Origin: Limnohabitans sp. Rim11
GTDB taxonomy: Bacteria > Pseudomonadota > Gammaproteobacteria > Burkholderiales > Burkholderiaceae_C
Direction: 5' to 3'
Assembly: GCF_001269365.1 (NCBI RefSeq)
Contig: NZ_CXOM01000002.1
Coordinates: 860,827 to 924,826, forward strand
DNA: 64,000 nt
The translations under genes and the position numbers were made by a program. Shown piece after piece: positions 35,187 to 44,093 of this stretch. Numbering within the stretch: position 1 is the first letter of the stretch; every line of letters starts with the position of its first letter. The notes beneath the pieces are model-generated. The model ran no database searches and was not told the DNA's origin. It was given only the letters and a program-made list of their open reading frames with translations.

Positions 35187-36172
35187 GGCTGCATTTCAAA
35201 CTGTTGCCACAACGGACATCTCACCCAATGGTCAGTCGCATTGACTTGTAAGAGCGGTGGAGGCACTTCGCGACACGCATCAATGGCATGCGTGCATCGA
35301 TCTGCAAAGGCACAGGCAGTTGGCCAATTTGAAAGCTCGGGCACCTGGCCAGGAATGGTGGTTAAACGTGTACCGCGTTTTAAGCCAAGCTGTGGCCTGG
35401 CTGCAAACAAGCCTTGTGTGTAGGGATGTTTTCGATGTTGAAACAGGGCTTCAGTGGGTGCGGTTTCAACCACAGCTCCGCCGTACATCACCATCACGCG
35501 GTCGACCTGATCTTGCATCAAACCCAAATCGTGACTGATCAGCAGCAAGCCCATGCCATCTTCAGAAACCAATTGTGAAATGAGTGCCAAGACCTCTTTT
35601 TGCACTGTGACGTCCAATGCCGTGGTGGGCTCATCGGCAATCAAGATGTCAGGCCCACATGCCAGTGCCATGGCAATCATGACGCGCTGACGTTGGCCAC
35701 CAGACAATTGGTGCGGATAGGCCAACAAACGCTCTTTGGCACGCGACAGCTGCACACGTTCTAGCAACTCTAGGGCACGCATTTTGGCCGCGCTAACTTG
35801 CATGCCTTGATGCAGCAACAAAGGCTCTGCAATTTGTTGCCAAATGGGTTGCAAGGGGTTGAGGGCCGTCATGGGCTCCTGAAAAATCATGCCCATGCGC
35901 GCACCTCGGATTTTGCACATGTCGACATCTGACATGCCCCTCAATTCGGTGCCATTGAGTTTGATCGAACCTTCAAGCTTTGAGCGCAAGGGCAAAAGAC
36001 CCATGATGGCCAAGGCCGTTAAAGATTTGCCGCAGCCACTCTCGCCTATGAGGCCTATTTTTTCGCCGCGCTGCATGTCAAAGTTCAAGCCTCGAAGTGC
36101 GGCCACTTGCCCTTGCTCAGTTTCTAAGGAAACTTGCAAGTTCTGAATGGACAGGAGGGGCGTGTGGTTCAT
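35183..36172 (-). CDS. Dipeptide/oligopeptide ABC transporter ATP-binding protein (DppD/OppD type)
   Basis: 329 aa. Walker A GESGCGKSLTALAIMG, signature QLSGGQRQRVMIAMAL, Walker B LIADEPTTALDVTVQ, H-loop LISHDLGLM. The C-terminal domain carries a Cys pattern (CAFADRCTHAIDACREV...RCPLW) that in DppD/OppD proteins may hold an iron-sulfur cluster. Seven bases separate it from the DppC-type permease. Confidence 0.93.
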   Translation of the reverse strand: MNHTPLLSIQNLQVSLETEQGQVAALRGLNFDMQRGEKIGLIGESGCGKSLTALAIMGLLPLRSKLEGSIKLNGTELRGMSDVDMCKIRGARMGMIFQEPMTALNPLQPIWQQIAEPLLLHQGMQVSAAKMRALELLERVQLSRAKERLLAYPHQLSGGQRQRVMIAMALACGPDILIADEPTTALDVTVQKEVLALISQLVSEDGMGLLLISHDLGLMQDQVDRVMVMYGGAVVETAPTEALFQHRKHPYTQGLFAARPQLGLKRGTRLTTIPGQVPELSNWPTACAFADRCTHAIDACREVPPPLLQVNATDHWVRCPLWQQFEMQP

Positions 36173-36179
36173 AGCCTAC

Positions 36180-37034
36180 TTATCTCAACCTGGCCAAGCG
36201 CGGGTCCATCAAATCGCGCAGGCCATCGCCTAGCAAGTTGAACCCGAGCACCGCAATGGCAATGGCCATGCCGGGGTACACAGCCAGCCATGGTGCTTGA
36301 AACATTTGCGATTGCGCTTCGTTCAACATCCGTCCCCAACTGGGTTGAGGCGGTTGTGTGCCCAAGCCGAGATACGACAAGGCCGCCTCCGCCAAAATGG
36401 CAATGGCAAATTGAACAGAGGCTTGCACAATCAAGACGCTGGCCATGTTGGGCAGCACATGCATCCATGTGATGCGCCACTCAGATTTGCCGGCAGCCTT
36501 GGCAGCCAAGGCGTAATCGCGTGTCCAGATGGCGTTGGCCGCGCCGCGCGTAATGCGTGCAAACACTGGAATGTTAAAAATACCAATGGCTGTGATGCTG
36601 ATGACCAAGCCAGGCCCGTAGATGGCAGTCAACAAAATGGCCGACAGCAGCGCAGGAAATGCAAACGTGAAATCGGAAGCGCGCATGATGACTTCTTCGG
36701 TCGATCCCCGCTTGGCAGAAGCCAGCAAGCCCAGCGGTACGCCAACACCTAAGCCAATACCCACTGCAATCACACCCACCAACAATGTGTTTTGACTGCC
36801 CACCCACAGCAAAGAGGCAATGTCTCTTCCCAGGCTGTCAGTCCCCAGCCAATGCTGTGCGCTGGGTGAGGCCAATTTATTGGGAATATCTATTTCAGCC
36901 ACGTTGTACGGCGACCAAAATACGGACAGCACTGCGCAAAAAATCAGTACCAACAAAATACAGAAACCCGTGACAAAGCTCGGATGTTTCAGCGCGCGTG
37001 TCCATGCGCTCATGACAAGAGTGTTGCTGCGCAT
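36180..37034 (-). CDS. Dipeptide-type ABC transporter permease (DppC type)
   Basis: 284 aa from ATG 37034 (MRSNTLVMSAWTRAL), which overlaps the DppB-type stop by 4 bp; the frame continues upstream but that part is not DppC-like. One N-terminal helix, a periplasmic segment with LGTDSLGRDIASLLWVG (the DppC motif), then BPD_transp_1 helices with RITRGAANAIWTRDYALAAKAAG as ATPase contact loop. Confidence 0.92.
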   Translation of the reverse strand: MRSNTLVMSAWTRALKHPSFVTGFCILLVLIFCAVLSVFWSPYNVAEIDIPNKLASPSAQHWLGTDSLGRDIASLLWVGSQNTLLVGVIAVGIGLGVGVPLGLLASAKRGSTEEVIMRASDFTFAFPALLSAILLTAIYGPGLVISITAIGIFNIPVFARITRGAANAIWTRDYALAAKAAGKSEWRITWMHVLPNMASVLIVQASVQFAIAILAEAALSYLGLGTQPPQPSWGRMLNEAQSQMFQAPWLAVYPGMAIAIAVLGFNLLGDGLRDLMDPRLARLR

Positions 37035-37999
37035 CACGTGTTGACTCCGTCTTGAAGTCTGGGATCGATCCATGCATACAAGATGTCAATCAAGAAATTG
37101 ATGGCAATGACCATGGCCGCCAACAACATGACCACATCGCGCACCACCACCAAGTCACGGTTGGCAATGGCCTGAAAAATAAGGCGTCCAATGCCTGGCA
37201 GGACAAACACGTTTTCAATCACAATGGCACTGGTAATGAGGTTGCCAAATTGCAAACCCATGATGGTGACCACAGGAATCATGGCATTGCGAAGCACATG
37301 GCGCCACAGCACTTGCTGCTTGGTTAGACCCTTGGCACGTGCCGTGCGCACATAGTCTTCACCCATCGATTCAATGACAGCCGAACGCGTGACGCGCGTG
37401 AGAATGGCCGTTTGCACTGCTGCCAATGCCACAGCGGGCAAGATCAAGGCGCTGAGTGCTGGTAGCAAGCCGCCGCCAGCCTCTTCCGTCCATCCTGGAA
37501 ACCCGCCTGCACTGACCCACTGCAGCTGCACTGCAAACAACAAGATCAACAGAATGGCCAACCAAAAGTTAGGAATGGCCAGACCCAATTGGCTCAATGT
37601 CATGACACCCATATCGGCAGACGTATTGTGTTTGGAGGCGGCATACAAACCCAAACTCACAGCAACGCCCACTGTGATCAGCATGGCCAATACAGCCAAG
37701 GGCAGGGTCACCTGAAGCCGCTCTGTGATGAGCTCAAGCGTGGGGGTGCTGTAGGAAATACTCAGACCCGATTGGCCTTGGAGCAAACCGCCTGCCCATT
37801 CAACATACCGAGTGAGGGCGGGTTGGTGAAGCCCTAGTTTTTCTTCCATGGCCGCCAAGGACTCGGGGGTGGCGGTTTCGCCCAAAATTACCTGTGCAGC
37901 ATTGCCCGGCAGCCATTCCAAAATACCAAAAACCACCACCGACGTGACCGCCAAAGTGATGAAAAAACTCAGCAAACGTTGAAGCACAAATGAAGACAA
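37034..37999 (-). CDS. Dipeptide-type ABC transporter permease (DppB type), first gene of its operon
   Basis: 321 aa. DppB pattern: VLQRLLSFFITLAVTSVVVFGILEWLPGNAAQVILG at the N-terminus, LVITVGVAVSLGLYAA-like core helices, RSAVIESMGEDYVRTARAKGLTKQQVLWRHVLRNAMIPV (contact loop). It reads away from the P1 peptidase gene; the 83-bp divergent gap should hold both promoters. Confidence 0.92.
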   Translation of the reverse strand: MSSFVLQRLLSFFITLAVTSVVVFGILEWLPGNAAQVILGETATPESLAAMEEKLGLHQPALTRYVEWAGGLLQGQSGLSISYSTPTLELITERLQVTLPLAVLAMLITVGVAVSLGLYAASKHNTSADMGVMTLSQLGLAIPNFWLAILLILLFAVQLQWVSAGGFPGWTEEAGGGLLPALSALILPAVALAAVQTAILTRVTRSAVIESMGEDYVRTARAKGLTKQQVLWRHVLRNAMIPVVTIMGLQFGNLITSAIVIENVFVLPGIGRLIFQAIANRDLVVVRDVVMLLAAMVIAINFLIDILYAWIDPRLQDGVNT

Positions 38000-38082
38000 G
38001 CGTTATCCTTGCAACTTCAAATGGGAATGCAGGGTTGGCCCAACTGTTTTGAACCATTGGCGCATCGATAAAAGGTTTTCAA

Positions 38083-39162
38083 ATGACATCGCAGAACATT
38101 GTAAACATCCGCCTTAGCGAACGTGCCAATCCGCATTACGGAAGCATTGCCGACATTGCGGGATTGCACCTCGGCCATTTCACTTCAACCCAAAGGCTCA
38201 CAGGCTGTTCCGTTGTTTTAGCGCCCCAAGGGGCCGTGGGCGGCGTGGATGTTCGGGGCGCTGCGCCCGGTACCCGCGAAACCGACTTGCTGGATCCCAC
38301 CAATTTGGTCGACAAAGTCCATGCCGTGCTGTTATCGGGCGGCAGTGCTTTTGGCTTGGACGCCGCCAGCGGCGTCATGCGTTGGCTAGACGAGCGCAAC
38401 ATGGGGTTTCAAACGGGTCATGGCTGTGTGCCCATCGTGCCCGCTGCCGTGTTGTTCGATTTGCCCATGGTGCGTGAAGGCGACAATCCCAAAATTAGGC
38501 CCGATGCTGCTGCGGGTTATGCCGCTTGCGACGATGCGCTCTACCAAAAACCCTTGTCTGCCAGTGCCATGCGCTCCATGGTGCCTCCTATGTCGGGCAA
38601 TGTGGGGGCTGGTGCCGGCGCAGTGGTGGGTAAGTTGTTTGGCCTTCATCGAGCCATGAAGGGCGGTATTGGCCATGCGTTGGTTCGTGTTGGCCCCTGG
38701 CAAGTGGGGGCCATGGTGGCCTGCAATGCCGTGGGCGATGTCATCGATCCGCTGACAGGTCAAACTTTGGCGGGCGCGCGCACTTCAGATGGCACGAGGT
38801 TGCTCAATACCCAACAAGCTTTGTTGGCCGGTCAAACAGCGGCTGCGCCTTTGTCTGGCACCAACACCACCATTGGCGTGGTGGCCACCAACGCCACTTT
38901 GAACAAAGCGCAGGCCAAGCGCTTGGCCATGAGTGCGCACGACGGTTTTGCTAGAAGTATCAGGCCAGCTCACACCACACTGGATGGCGACACTTTGTTT
39001 GCCATGGCCACGTGTGCAGAGACAGCGCCTGCCGACATGTTGCTATTGACCGTGATGGCGGCCGAAGCGACAGCGCAAGCCACTGTGAATGCCATTTTGT
39101 TTGCCAACGGCGTTCACAGTTTGAAAGGCTATTTGCCGGCTGCTTTGGAACTCAATCCTTGA
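38083..39162 (+). CDS. P1/S58 family peptidase (DmpA/NylC-like N-terminal nucleophile hydrolase)
   Basis: 359 aa. Made as one chain that cuts itself; the new N-terminal residue is the nucleophile. The expected site is visible near residue 262: GTNTTIGVVATNA, with Asn-Thr at the cleavage point, so the nucleophile is Thr as in the nylon oligomer hydrolase NylC rather than Ser as in DmpA. Other family blocks: LHLGHFTSTQRLTGCSVVL, LLSGGSAFGLDAASGVMRWL, GNVGAGAGAVVGK. These enzymes hydrolyse beta-peptides, D-Ala peptides or 6-aminohexanoate oligomers. Divergent from the dipeptide-type importer, so probably an import-and-cleave pair. Confidence 0.87.
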   Translation: MTSQNIVNIRLSERANPHYGSIADIAGLHLGHFTSTQRLTGCSVVLAPQGAVGGVDVRGAAPGTRETDLLDPTNLVDKVHAVLLSGGSAFGLDAASGVMRWLDERNMGFQTGHGCVPIVPAAVLFDLPMVREGDNPKIRPDAAAGYAACDDALYQKPLSASAMRSMVPPMSGNVGAGAGAVVGKLFGLHRAMKGGIGHALVRVGPWQVGAMVACNAVGDVIDPLTGQTLAGARTSDGTRLLNTQQALLAGQTAAAPLSGTNTTIGVVATNATLNKAQAKRLAMSAHDGFARSIRPAHTTLDGDTLFAMATCAETAPADMLLLTVMAAEATAQATVNAILFANGVHSLKGYLPAALELNP

Positions 39163-39168
39163 TTGAAT

Positions 39169-40329
39169 TTATTCCACGCTAAACGTCAGGCCCGCATGCG
39201 ACTGCAAACGGGCAATGAGCGCATGGCCCATGGCCGAAGCCGGGGTCCAGAAGCCGCCCTTGGTGTTGGGCGCATCTTTGAGCAAGCAGATGGCCGCTTC
39301 GGCAATCATTTTGGAAGTGCTACCGTAACCTGGATCGCGGTCGCCTTTGACGCCAACCTTCACAGACTGACCTTGCTCGTTGCTCGCAATGAACAGCACG
39401 TCGTAGCTACCCGCTTCGCGCTCAGCCTTGGAAGGGCCTTCACCGGGTTTGAGTTTGTCCTCGCTCATGCTCTTGTCTTGGGCAATGGCGTTGGCAATGG
39501 CTTCGCCTTTTTCACCAGGTCCGGTCACGATCATTTCGTCGTACACAAAGTCTGAGCCCCAAACATGGTTCAACAAAAAGTTGGAGCGGTGCACATTGCG
39601 GGTGTTGATGGTGGCCATGATGAAAGGCGCAACCCACACGCCCATTACGTCGTCCAACATGGGCTTGTGGCCTGTAGGCTGTTTAGGGCCTTCAAAACCG
39701 GGGGTGAGCGAGAAGGGGTTTTTGAGCAAATCAATGACGCCAGGCTGCGTGGCGGCTGCAGCCATGGTGGCCTTGAAGCTGGCTGCCGTGCCACCAGAGA
39801 AAGTGCCCTTCATTTTGCGCACACGACCGCGGACGCGAGGTGCAGGCTTGCCGAAGCGTTTGGTCATTTCGTCTTGCGCCATGAACACGCCAAGGTCAAA
39901 GGGGCTGGAGTCGAAGCCACATGAGAAGACTAAGCGGGCGCCACTTTTTTCGGCGGCTGCTTGGTGTTGGTCAATCATGTGGCGCATCCATGCGGGTTCG
40001 CCGCACAAGTCGACATAGTCCACACCGGATTCGGCGCAGGCTTTGACCAATTCGTTGCCGTACAGCTGGTATGGGCCCACGGCAGAAATGACCAAGCGAG
40101 TGCGAGACATGAGCGATTTCAATGACGCTTCGTCGCTGCTTTCAATCACCACCAGAGGTGTGGTGGCTGGCGCCCCAATTTCGTCGCGCACGGCTTGCAG
40201 CTTGTCGAGGCTGCGGCCGCCCATGGCCCATGTGAGGCCGGTGTCGGCGCGGGTTAACAAATACTCTGCAATGAGGCGGCCCGTAAAGCCAGTGGCGCCG
40301 TGCACCACGATGTCAAATTCTTTGGTCAT
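39169..40329 (-). CDS. Saccharopine dehydrogenase-like NAD(P)-binding oxidoreductase
   Basis: 386 aa. Rossmann start IVVHGATGFTGRLIAEYLL, then VISAVGPYQLYGNELVKACAESGVDYVDLCGEPAWMR, a set shared by the saccharopine reductase-like / trans-acting enoyl reductase group. No lysine-pathway genes are near, so true saccharopine activity is unlikely; lipid or polyketide reduction is the known role in the enoyl reductase branch. It is convergent with the P1 peptidase (6 bp gap) and follows a 57-aa gene by 8 bp. Confidence 0.85.
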   Translation of the reverse strand: MTKEFDIVVHGATGFTGRLIAEYLLTRADTGLTWAMGGRSLDKLQAVRDEIGAPATTPLVVIESSDEASLKSLMSRTRLVISAVGPYQLYGNELVKACAESGVDYVDLCGEPAWMRHMIDQHQAAAEKSGARLVFSCGFDSSPFDLGVFMAQDEMTKRFGKPAPRVRGRVRKMKGTFSGGTAASFKATMAAAATQPGVIDLLKNPFSLTPGFEGPKQPTGHKPMLDDVMGVWVAPFIMATINTRNVHRSNFLLNHVWGSDFVYDEMIVTGPGEKGEAIANAIAQDKSMSEDKLKPGEGPSKAEREAGSYDVLFIASNEQGQSVKVGVKGDRDPGYGSTSKMIAEAAICLLKDAPNTKGGFWTPASAMGHALIARLQSHAGLTFSVE

Positions 40330-40337
40330 GCTTAAAA

Positions 40338-40511
40338 TTATTTTGATTCAATTAAAACTTCGCGAGTTAAGCTAATTTCTCGTTCTAGTTTGATATCTTG
40401 ATTTTGAAAAAGTGGTGAATTTTTTATGAACTCATTCAGATTCTGCGTTTTTGCAAGACCTACTGTTTCCTGAATGCTCATTTGAATAGTTTTAGGTTGC
40501 AAAGTGTCCAT
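40338..40511 (-). CDS. Small uncharacterised protein, 57 aa, upstream of the saccharopine dehydrogenase-like gene
   Basis: An intact short frame starting MDTLQPKTIQMSIQETVGL and ending in EVLIESK, TAA stop. It has a strong Shine-Dalgarno (AGAGGAAA, 4-5 bp before ATG). Composition is helix-friendly, hydrophilic and Gln/Glu/Lys-rich, with no membrane segment, no Cys and no motif that I recognise. Base composition is lower in GC than the neighbours. It ends 8 bp before the oxidoreductase ATG, which suggests co-transcription. Possible roles are a small partner protein or an antitoxin-like fold; no toxin is adjacent. Not matched to any family. Confidence 0.55.
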   Translation of the reverse strand: MDTLQPKTIQMSIQETVGLAKTQNLNEFIKNSPLFQNQDIKLEREISLTREVLIESK

Positions 40512-40582
40512 TGAATTTCCTCTGCATTTTTTTGCAATCTTAAATTAAGCATCAAATATTATTTTTTGTACATCGAAATTTT

Positions 40583-41935
40583 TCAAGGCCAATATTGAAC
40601 GCCAATACCAATTAAGCCACATGATCCAATCACCTGCATCACATTGCGCTTATATTTAAATAAGGCAATGGCAGCGCCTAACGCAATGAGGGCAGATGGC
40701 ACATCCATCGCATCACCAAAGCCCTTTGGCCAAAGTGTGTGATAACCAAAGAACAAGGCCAAATTCAAAATGACCCCCACCACTGCAGCCGTGATGGCAG
40801 TCAGTGAGGCCGTGAATTTCAAATCGTTGTGAGTGCTCTCAACAAATGGCCCACCTGCCAAGATGAAAATAAAGGAAGGCAGAAACGTGAACCAAGTGAC
40901 CACTGTGGCTGCCAATGCGCCTGCTAAAAACAAACTGTCTGGCCCCAATACAGCTTTGACATAGCCGCCTACAAAGCCAACATAGGCCACCACCATGATG
41001 AGTGGTCCAGGGGTGGTTTCGCCCAAGGCCAAGCCATCGATCATTTGCGTGGCAGTGACCCAGCCAAACTGTTCTACCGCGCCTTGGTATACGTAAGGTA
41101 GCACGGCATACGCGCCACCAAATGTGAGAAGTGCTGCTTTGGTAAAAAACCAACTCATTTGCGTGAGGGTGTGATCCCAGCCGTATTGCACAGACAGTAA
41201 AGTCATAGGGACACACCACAAAACGGCACCTGTCAATAACACCTTCAGCAAACGCTTCCAAGTGAACACAGCATGGGAGGGTGTGGGCGTGTCATCGTCA
41301 AGCAACGCTGGACCCAGAGCTGTTTGGGAACTGGCATGTCCACCACCCGTAGCGAATGAAGCCGGTGACATGCGCCCTCCCACAAAGCCAATGACTGCTG
41401 CTGCCAAGACGATGAAAGGGAAGGGTACGTTCAGTGCAAAGATGGTCACAAAGCTGGCAGCTGCAATGGCTATCAAAAAGTTATTCTTCAATGCCCGCGA
41501 GCCAATGCGGTGTGCAGCTTGCACCACGATGGCCGTGACGGCTGGCTTGATGCCATAAAACAAACCCGCCACCCATGAGACATGCTCGTACGCAATATAG
41601 AGCCAAGACAAACCGATCAGCATGAACAGCGAGGGCAATACAAACAAGACGCCCGCTGCAATACCGCCACGCGTTTTGTGCATCAACCAACCAATGTAAG
41701 TGGCCAGTTGTTGCGCTTCAGGCCCAGGCAAGACCATACAGTAATTGAGCGCATGCAAAAAGCGTTTTTCTGACAACCAGCGCCTGCGCACCACCAGCTC
41801 TTCGTGCATGATCGCAATTTGGCCAGCAGGCCCACCAAAGCTGATGAAGCCCAGTTTGATCCAGAACTTCAAAGCCTGCCAAAAGCTAACAGCGGCAGGT
41901 GCTTCAGTGGGTAAGTTTGGATGCGCTGAGTTCAT
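40583..41935 (-). CDS. chrA: Chromate efflux transporter ChrA (two-domain CHR family)
   Basis: 450-aa inner-membrane protein. Both CHR halves are present: N-terminal FWIKLGFISFGGPAGQIAIMHEELV and NYCMVLPGPEAQQLATYIGWLMHKTRGG; C-terminal FFTKAALLTFGGAYAVLPYVYQGAVEQFGWVTATQMIDGLALGETTPGPLIMVVAYVGF. The motif pairs FGGP/PGPEAQQ and FGGA/TTPGPL are the chromate-pathway residues. It exports chromate by proton-motive force, giving resistance. No chrB regulator beside it. Confidence 0.93.
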   Translation of the reverse strand: MNSAHPNLPTEAPAAVSFWQALKFWIKLGFISFGGPAGQIAIMHEELVVRRRWLSEKRFLHALNYCMVLPGPEAQQLATYIGWLMHKTRGGIAAGVLFVLPSLFMLIGLSWLYIAYEHVSWVAGLFYGIKPAVTAIVVQAAHRIGSRALKNNFLIAIAAASFVTIFALNVPFPFIVLAAAVIGFVGGRMSPASFATGGGHASSQTALGPALLDDDTPTPSHAVFTWKRLLKVLLTGAVLWCVPMTLLSVQYGWDHTLTQMSWFFTKAALLTFGGAYAVLPYVYQGAVEQFGWVTATQMIDGLALGETTPGPLIMVVAYVGFVGGYVKAVLGPDSLFLAGALAATVVTWFTFLPSFIFILAGGPFVESTHNDLKFTASLTAITAAVVGVILNLALFFGYHTLWPKGFGDAMDVPSALIALGAAIALFKYKRNVMQVIGSCGLIGIGVQYWP

Positions 41936-41959
41936 CCAAAGAGTTTAGCGCTTGAATGC

Positions 41960-43870
41960 TTAACGCAACACACCCGCAAAATAGGCTGATAAGGCTTCGT
42001 AGCCATCCAGTGGTAGCACATTGGCCACATACTGATCGGGCCGAACCACAATCATGCAACCCTTGTCGCGGTTGATGCCGCGCATGTCAAAGATGTCGCC
42101 CAGACCTTTGTGGTCCACACAGAAAACTTTGCCGTGGTCTTGCAAACCCAAATGACCAGTGAGGGGTTTCAGCAAAGCGGACATGTGCTCGTAAGCCAAC
42201 TGGTCAAATGTTAGCTGAAACACAAATCGCACATCAATGACGGCATCAATGTCTTCACCTGGTCGCGCGTGCTTCACCACGGGAGAGTTGGGGTTGGTTT
42301 CTAACCAACTTGCCAACTTGTGAATGGGCGAGCCTGCGCTGGCTGAATCTGCTTTGCCCGCAAACGCATAAATGCGCCAACGTGCATCGGCTTGCGCCAC
42401 ATGGCCCAATTGCATTTGCTTGGCATCGGACACGCGAACCACAGGGGCCGAATGAAACCGGCGGCCAATTTCTTCACCAGTGGCCAACGCTTGGTGCGGG
42501 CTGTCGGCAAACAAATACGACTTGTCGTATTTAACGGCTGTGCCACCTGTGAACTCAAGGTTCTCTTTGAATTGGCGAATGATGCGTGGCTCCTCAGTGC
42601 CATCGCGTTCGGCTTGCGTAGTAGGTGCTGACATCACACGCGACCACTTGTGGTCGGTGTCGACCAAGCGCTTGGCTTCGGTCCAGCGCTCGAACGAATA
42701 GCTGCGCAGCAAGCTTGGATTGGCACGGCCTTGCAAGACGTGAACCATTTTCCAACCGAGGTTAAAGGTGTCTTGCATCGACACGTTCATGCCTTGGCCC
42801 GCTTTGGGTGAATGGGTGTGGCAGGCATCCCCGGCCACAAACACATGCGGGTTGCGATCGGTTGCGTCACCCACATCGTCAAACTTGTCGGTCAGGCTGT
42901 GGCCAATGTCATAAATAGACCACCACACCACTTCTTTCACATCTACCGAGTAAGGTTTGATGATGCGATTGGCCGCAGCAATCATGTCGTCTTGGGTCAA
43001 CTTGCGCTGCGCTGCTTTTTCGTCGGGGCGAAGTTTGTCCAGCTCCACATACATGCGGAACAAGTAGCCGCCTTCGCGCGGCAAGATGAGCAAGTTGCCT
43101 TCGTTGGCTGAGGAGATCAAACATTTTTGGCGCACATCTGGAAAATCGGTGTTGGCCAAAATGTCCATCACGCCCCAAGCTTGGTGTGCCGCATCGCCGT
43201 GCAATACGCCGCCAATGGCTTTGCGCACAGAAGAGTGCGCACCGTCGCAGCCCACCACATAGTTGGCGCGGACTGTTTTGGTGGCACCCCAATTCAAGCC
43301 GCTTGAATCTTTTAGAACCACGGTCACTGGATGGTCTTCGGTTGTTGGGTCGACGGTAAGGCTCAAAACTTCCCAGCCGTAGTCGGGCGCTAAACGCGAA
43401 GGCGAGTTTTGCATCACTTCTAAAAACAACTCATGCAAGCGCGCTTGATTGATCAGAATGTGGGGCATTTCCGAGCTGTCATCGGCTACGTCTTGCACGC
43501 GGCCAACGCGTTTGACGTTCTCCGGATTGGCAGGATCGGGCATCCAAAAAGCCGTTTGATTGACCCAATAAGTTTCGCGCTTGACCTTGTCGGCAAAGCC
43601 AAAGGCCTGGAACATTTCCATGGTGCGGGTGTTGATACCGTCCGCCTTGCCCTTGATGATGTTGGCGGGCATGCGCTCCACAATCATGGTTTCAATTTCT
43701 GGGAACTGGGCCAGTTGGGCGGCCAAGCAAAGACCCGCAGGGCCGGTGCCAGAAATCAAGACATCAACTTTCTCGGGCAGAGGTTCGTTGGTGCCGCGGT
43801 TGCGGCGGTTGGGGGCTGCTTGTTTGATGTCGGGGCTGCCGCCGCGGAAACCATTTTTGTAAAACTGCAT
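41960..43870 (-). CDS. mobA: FAD-dependent aromatic monooxygenase, 3-hydroxybenzoate 4-monooxygenase (MobA)-like
   Basis: 636 aa from ATG 43870 (MQFYKNGFRG) with SD GGGAGAG; a GTG one codon upstream is possible. Class A flavoprotein: LISGTGPAGLCLAAQLA (FAD), GCDGAHSSVR (DG motif), HVFVAGDACHTHSPKAGQGMNVSMQDTFNLGWKM (GD motif), and a C-terminal thioredoxin-like domain (about 470-636). Length, N-terminus and C-domain fit the phenol hydroxylase/MobA group, which turns 3-hydroxybenzoate into protocatechuate. Phenol hydroxylase activity is the alternative. A 9-bp inverted repeat at 43927-43957 lies upstream. Confidence 0.8.
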   Translation of the reverse strand: MQFYKNGFRGGSPDIKQAAPNRRNRGTNEPLPEKVDVLISGTGPAGLCLAAQLAQFPEIETMIVERMPANIIKGKADGINTRTMEMFQAFGFADKVKRETYWVNQTAFWMPDPANPENVKRVGRVQDVADDSSEMPHILINQARLHELFLEVMQNSPSRLAPDYGWEVLSLTVDPTTEDHPVTVVLKDSSGLNWGATKTVRANYVVGCDGAHSSVRKAIGGVLHGDAAHQAWGVMDILANTDFPDVRQKCLISSANEGNLLILPREGGYLFRMYVELDKLRPDEKAAQRKLTQDDMIAAANRIIKPYSVDVKEVVWWSIYDIGHSLTDKFDDVGDATDRNPHVFVAGDACHTHSPKAGQGMNVSMQDTFNLGWKMVHVLQGRANPSLLRSYSFERWTEAKRLVDTDHKWSRVMSAPTTQAERDGTEEPRIIRQFKENLEFTGGTAVKYDKSYLFADSPHQALATGEEIGRRFHSAPVVRVSDAKQMQLGHVAQADARWRIYAFAGKADSASAGSPIHKLASWLETNPNSPVVKHARPGEDIDAVIDVRFVFQLTFDQLAYEHMSALLKPLTGHLGLQDHGKVFCVDHKGLGDIFDMRGINRDKGCMIVVRPDQYVANVLPLDGYEALSAYFAGVLR

Positions 43871-43926
43871 CACTTCTCTCCCAGAAAATTTAAGCCTTGT
43901 TAGGTAACTGAGAGAAATGATAACTG

Positions 43927-43957
43927 TGCTTATTAATTTCTGTCAAGATAATAAGCA
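43927..43957 (-). promoter_or_regulatory. Putative operator upstream of the MobA-like gene: perfect 9-bp inverted repeat
   Basis: TGCTTATTA (43927-43935) and TAATAAGCA (43949-43957) with a 13-bp spacer, 57 bp before the ATG. Known mobA genes are controlled by the MarR-type repressor MobR, and the element has the size and AT-rich arms of a MarR-type site. No MarR gene lies in the window, so the regulator is unassigned. Confidence 0.5.
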
Positions 43958-43974
43958 TACTTACTAAATGGGCT

Positions 43975-44067
43975 ATGTTTCAAGCTGAACTGACCCCAGA
44001 TGCCTATACTGGCGGTCCGCGTGAAGGCGAAAGTTCGCTCTTGTTCTTCATATTTAAGGACAAGTAG
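43975..44067 (+). other. Short open frame (30 codons) before the OsmC-YcaO gene; leader peptide or gene remnant
   Basis: ATG TTT CAA ... TAG encodes MFQAELTPDAYTGGPREGES followed by a hydrophobic LLFFIF stretch. No clear SD and no family match. It lies between the palindrome at 43927 and the OsmC-YcaO start. It could be a short translated leader or the remnant of an older gene; evidence is weak. Confidence 0.2.
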
Positions 44068-44093
44068 CAAGTGCAGCCAATGCCTTTCCCGCC

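Noticed and set aside
40583..41935. ChrA as part of the catabolic island
   Set aside because: Chromate efflux has no link to the route and no shared operator or overlap with neighbours; treated as an independent gene.
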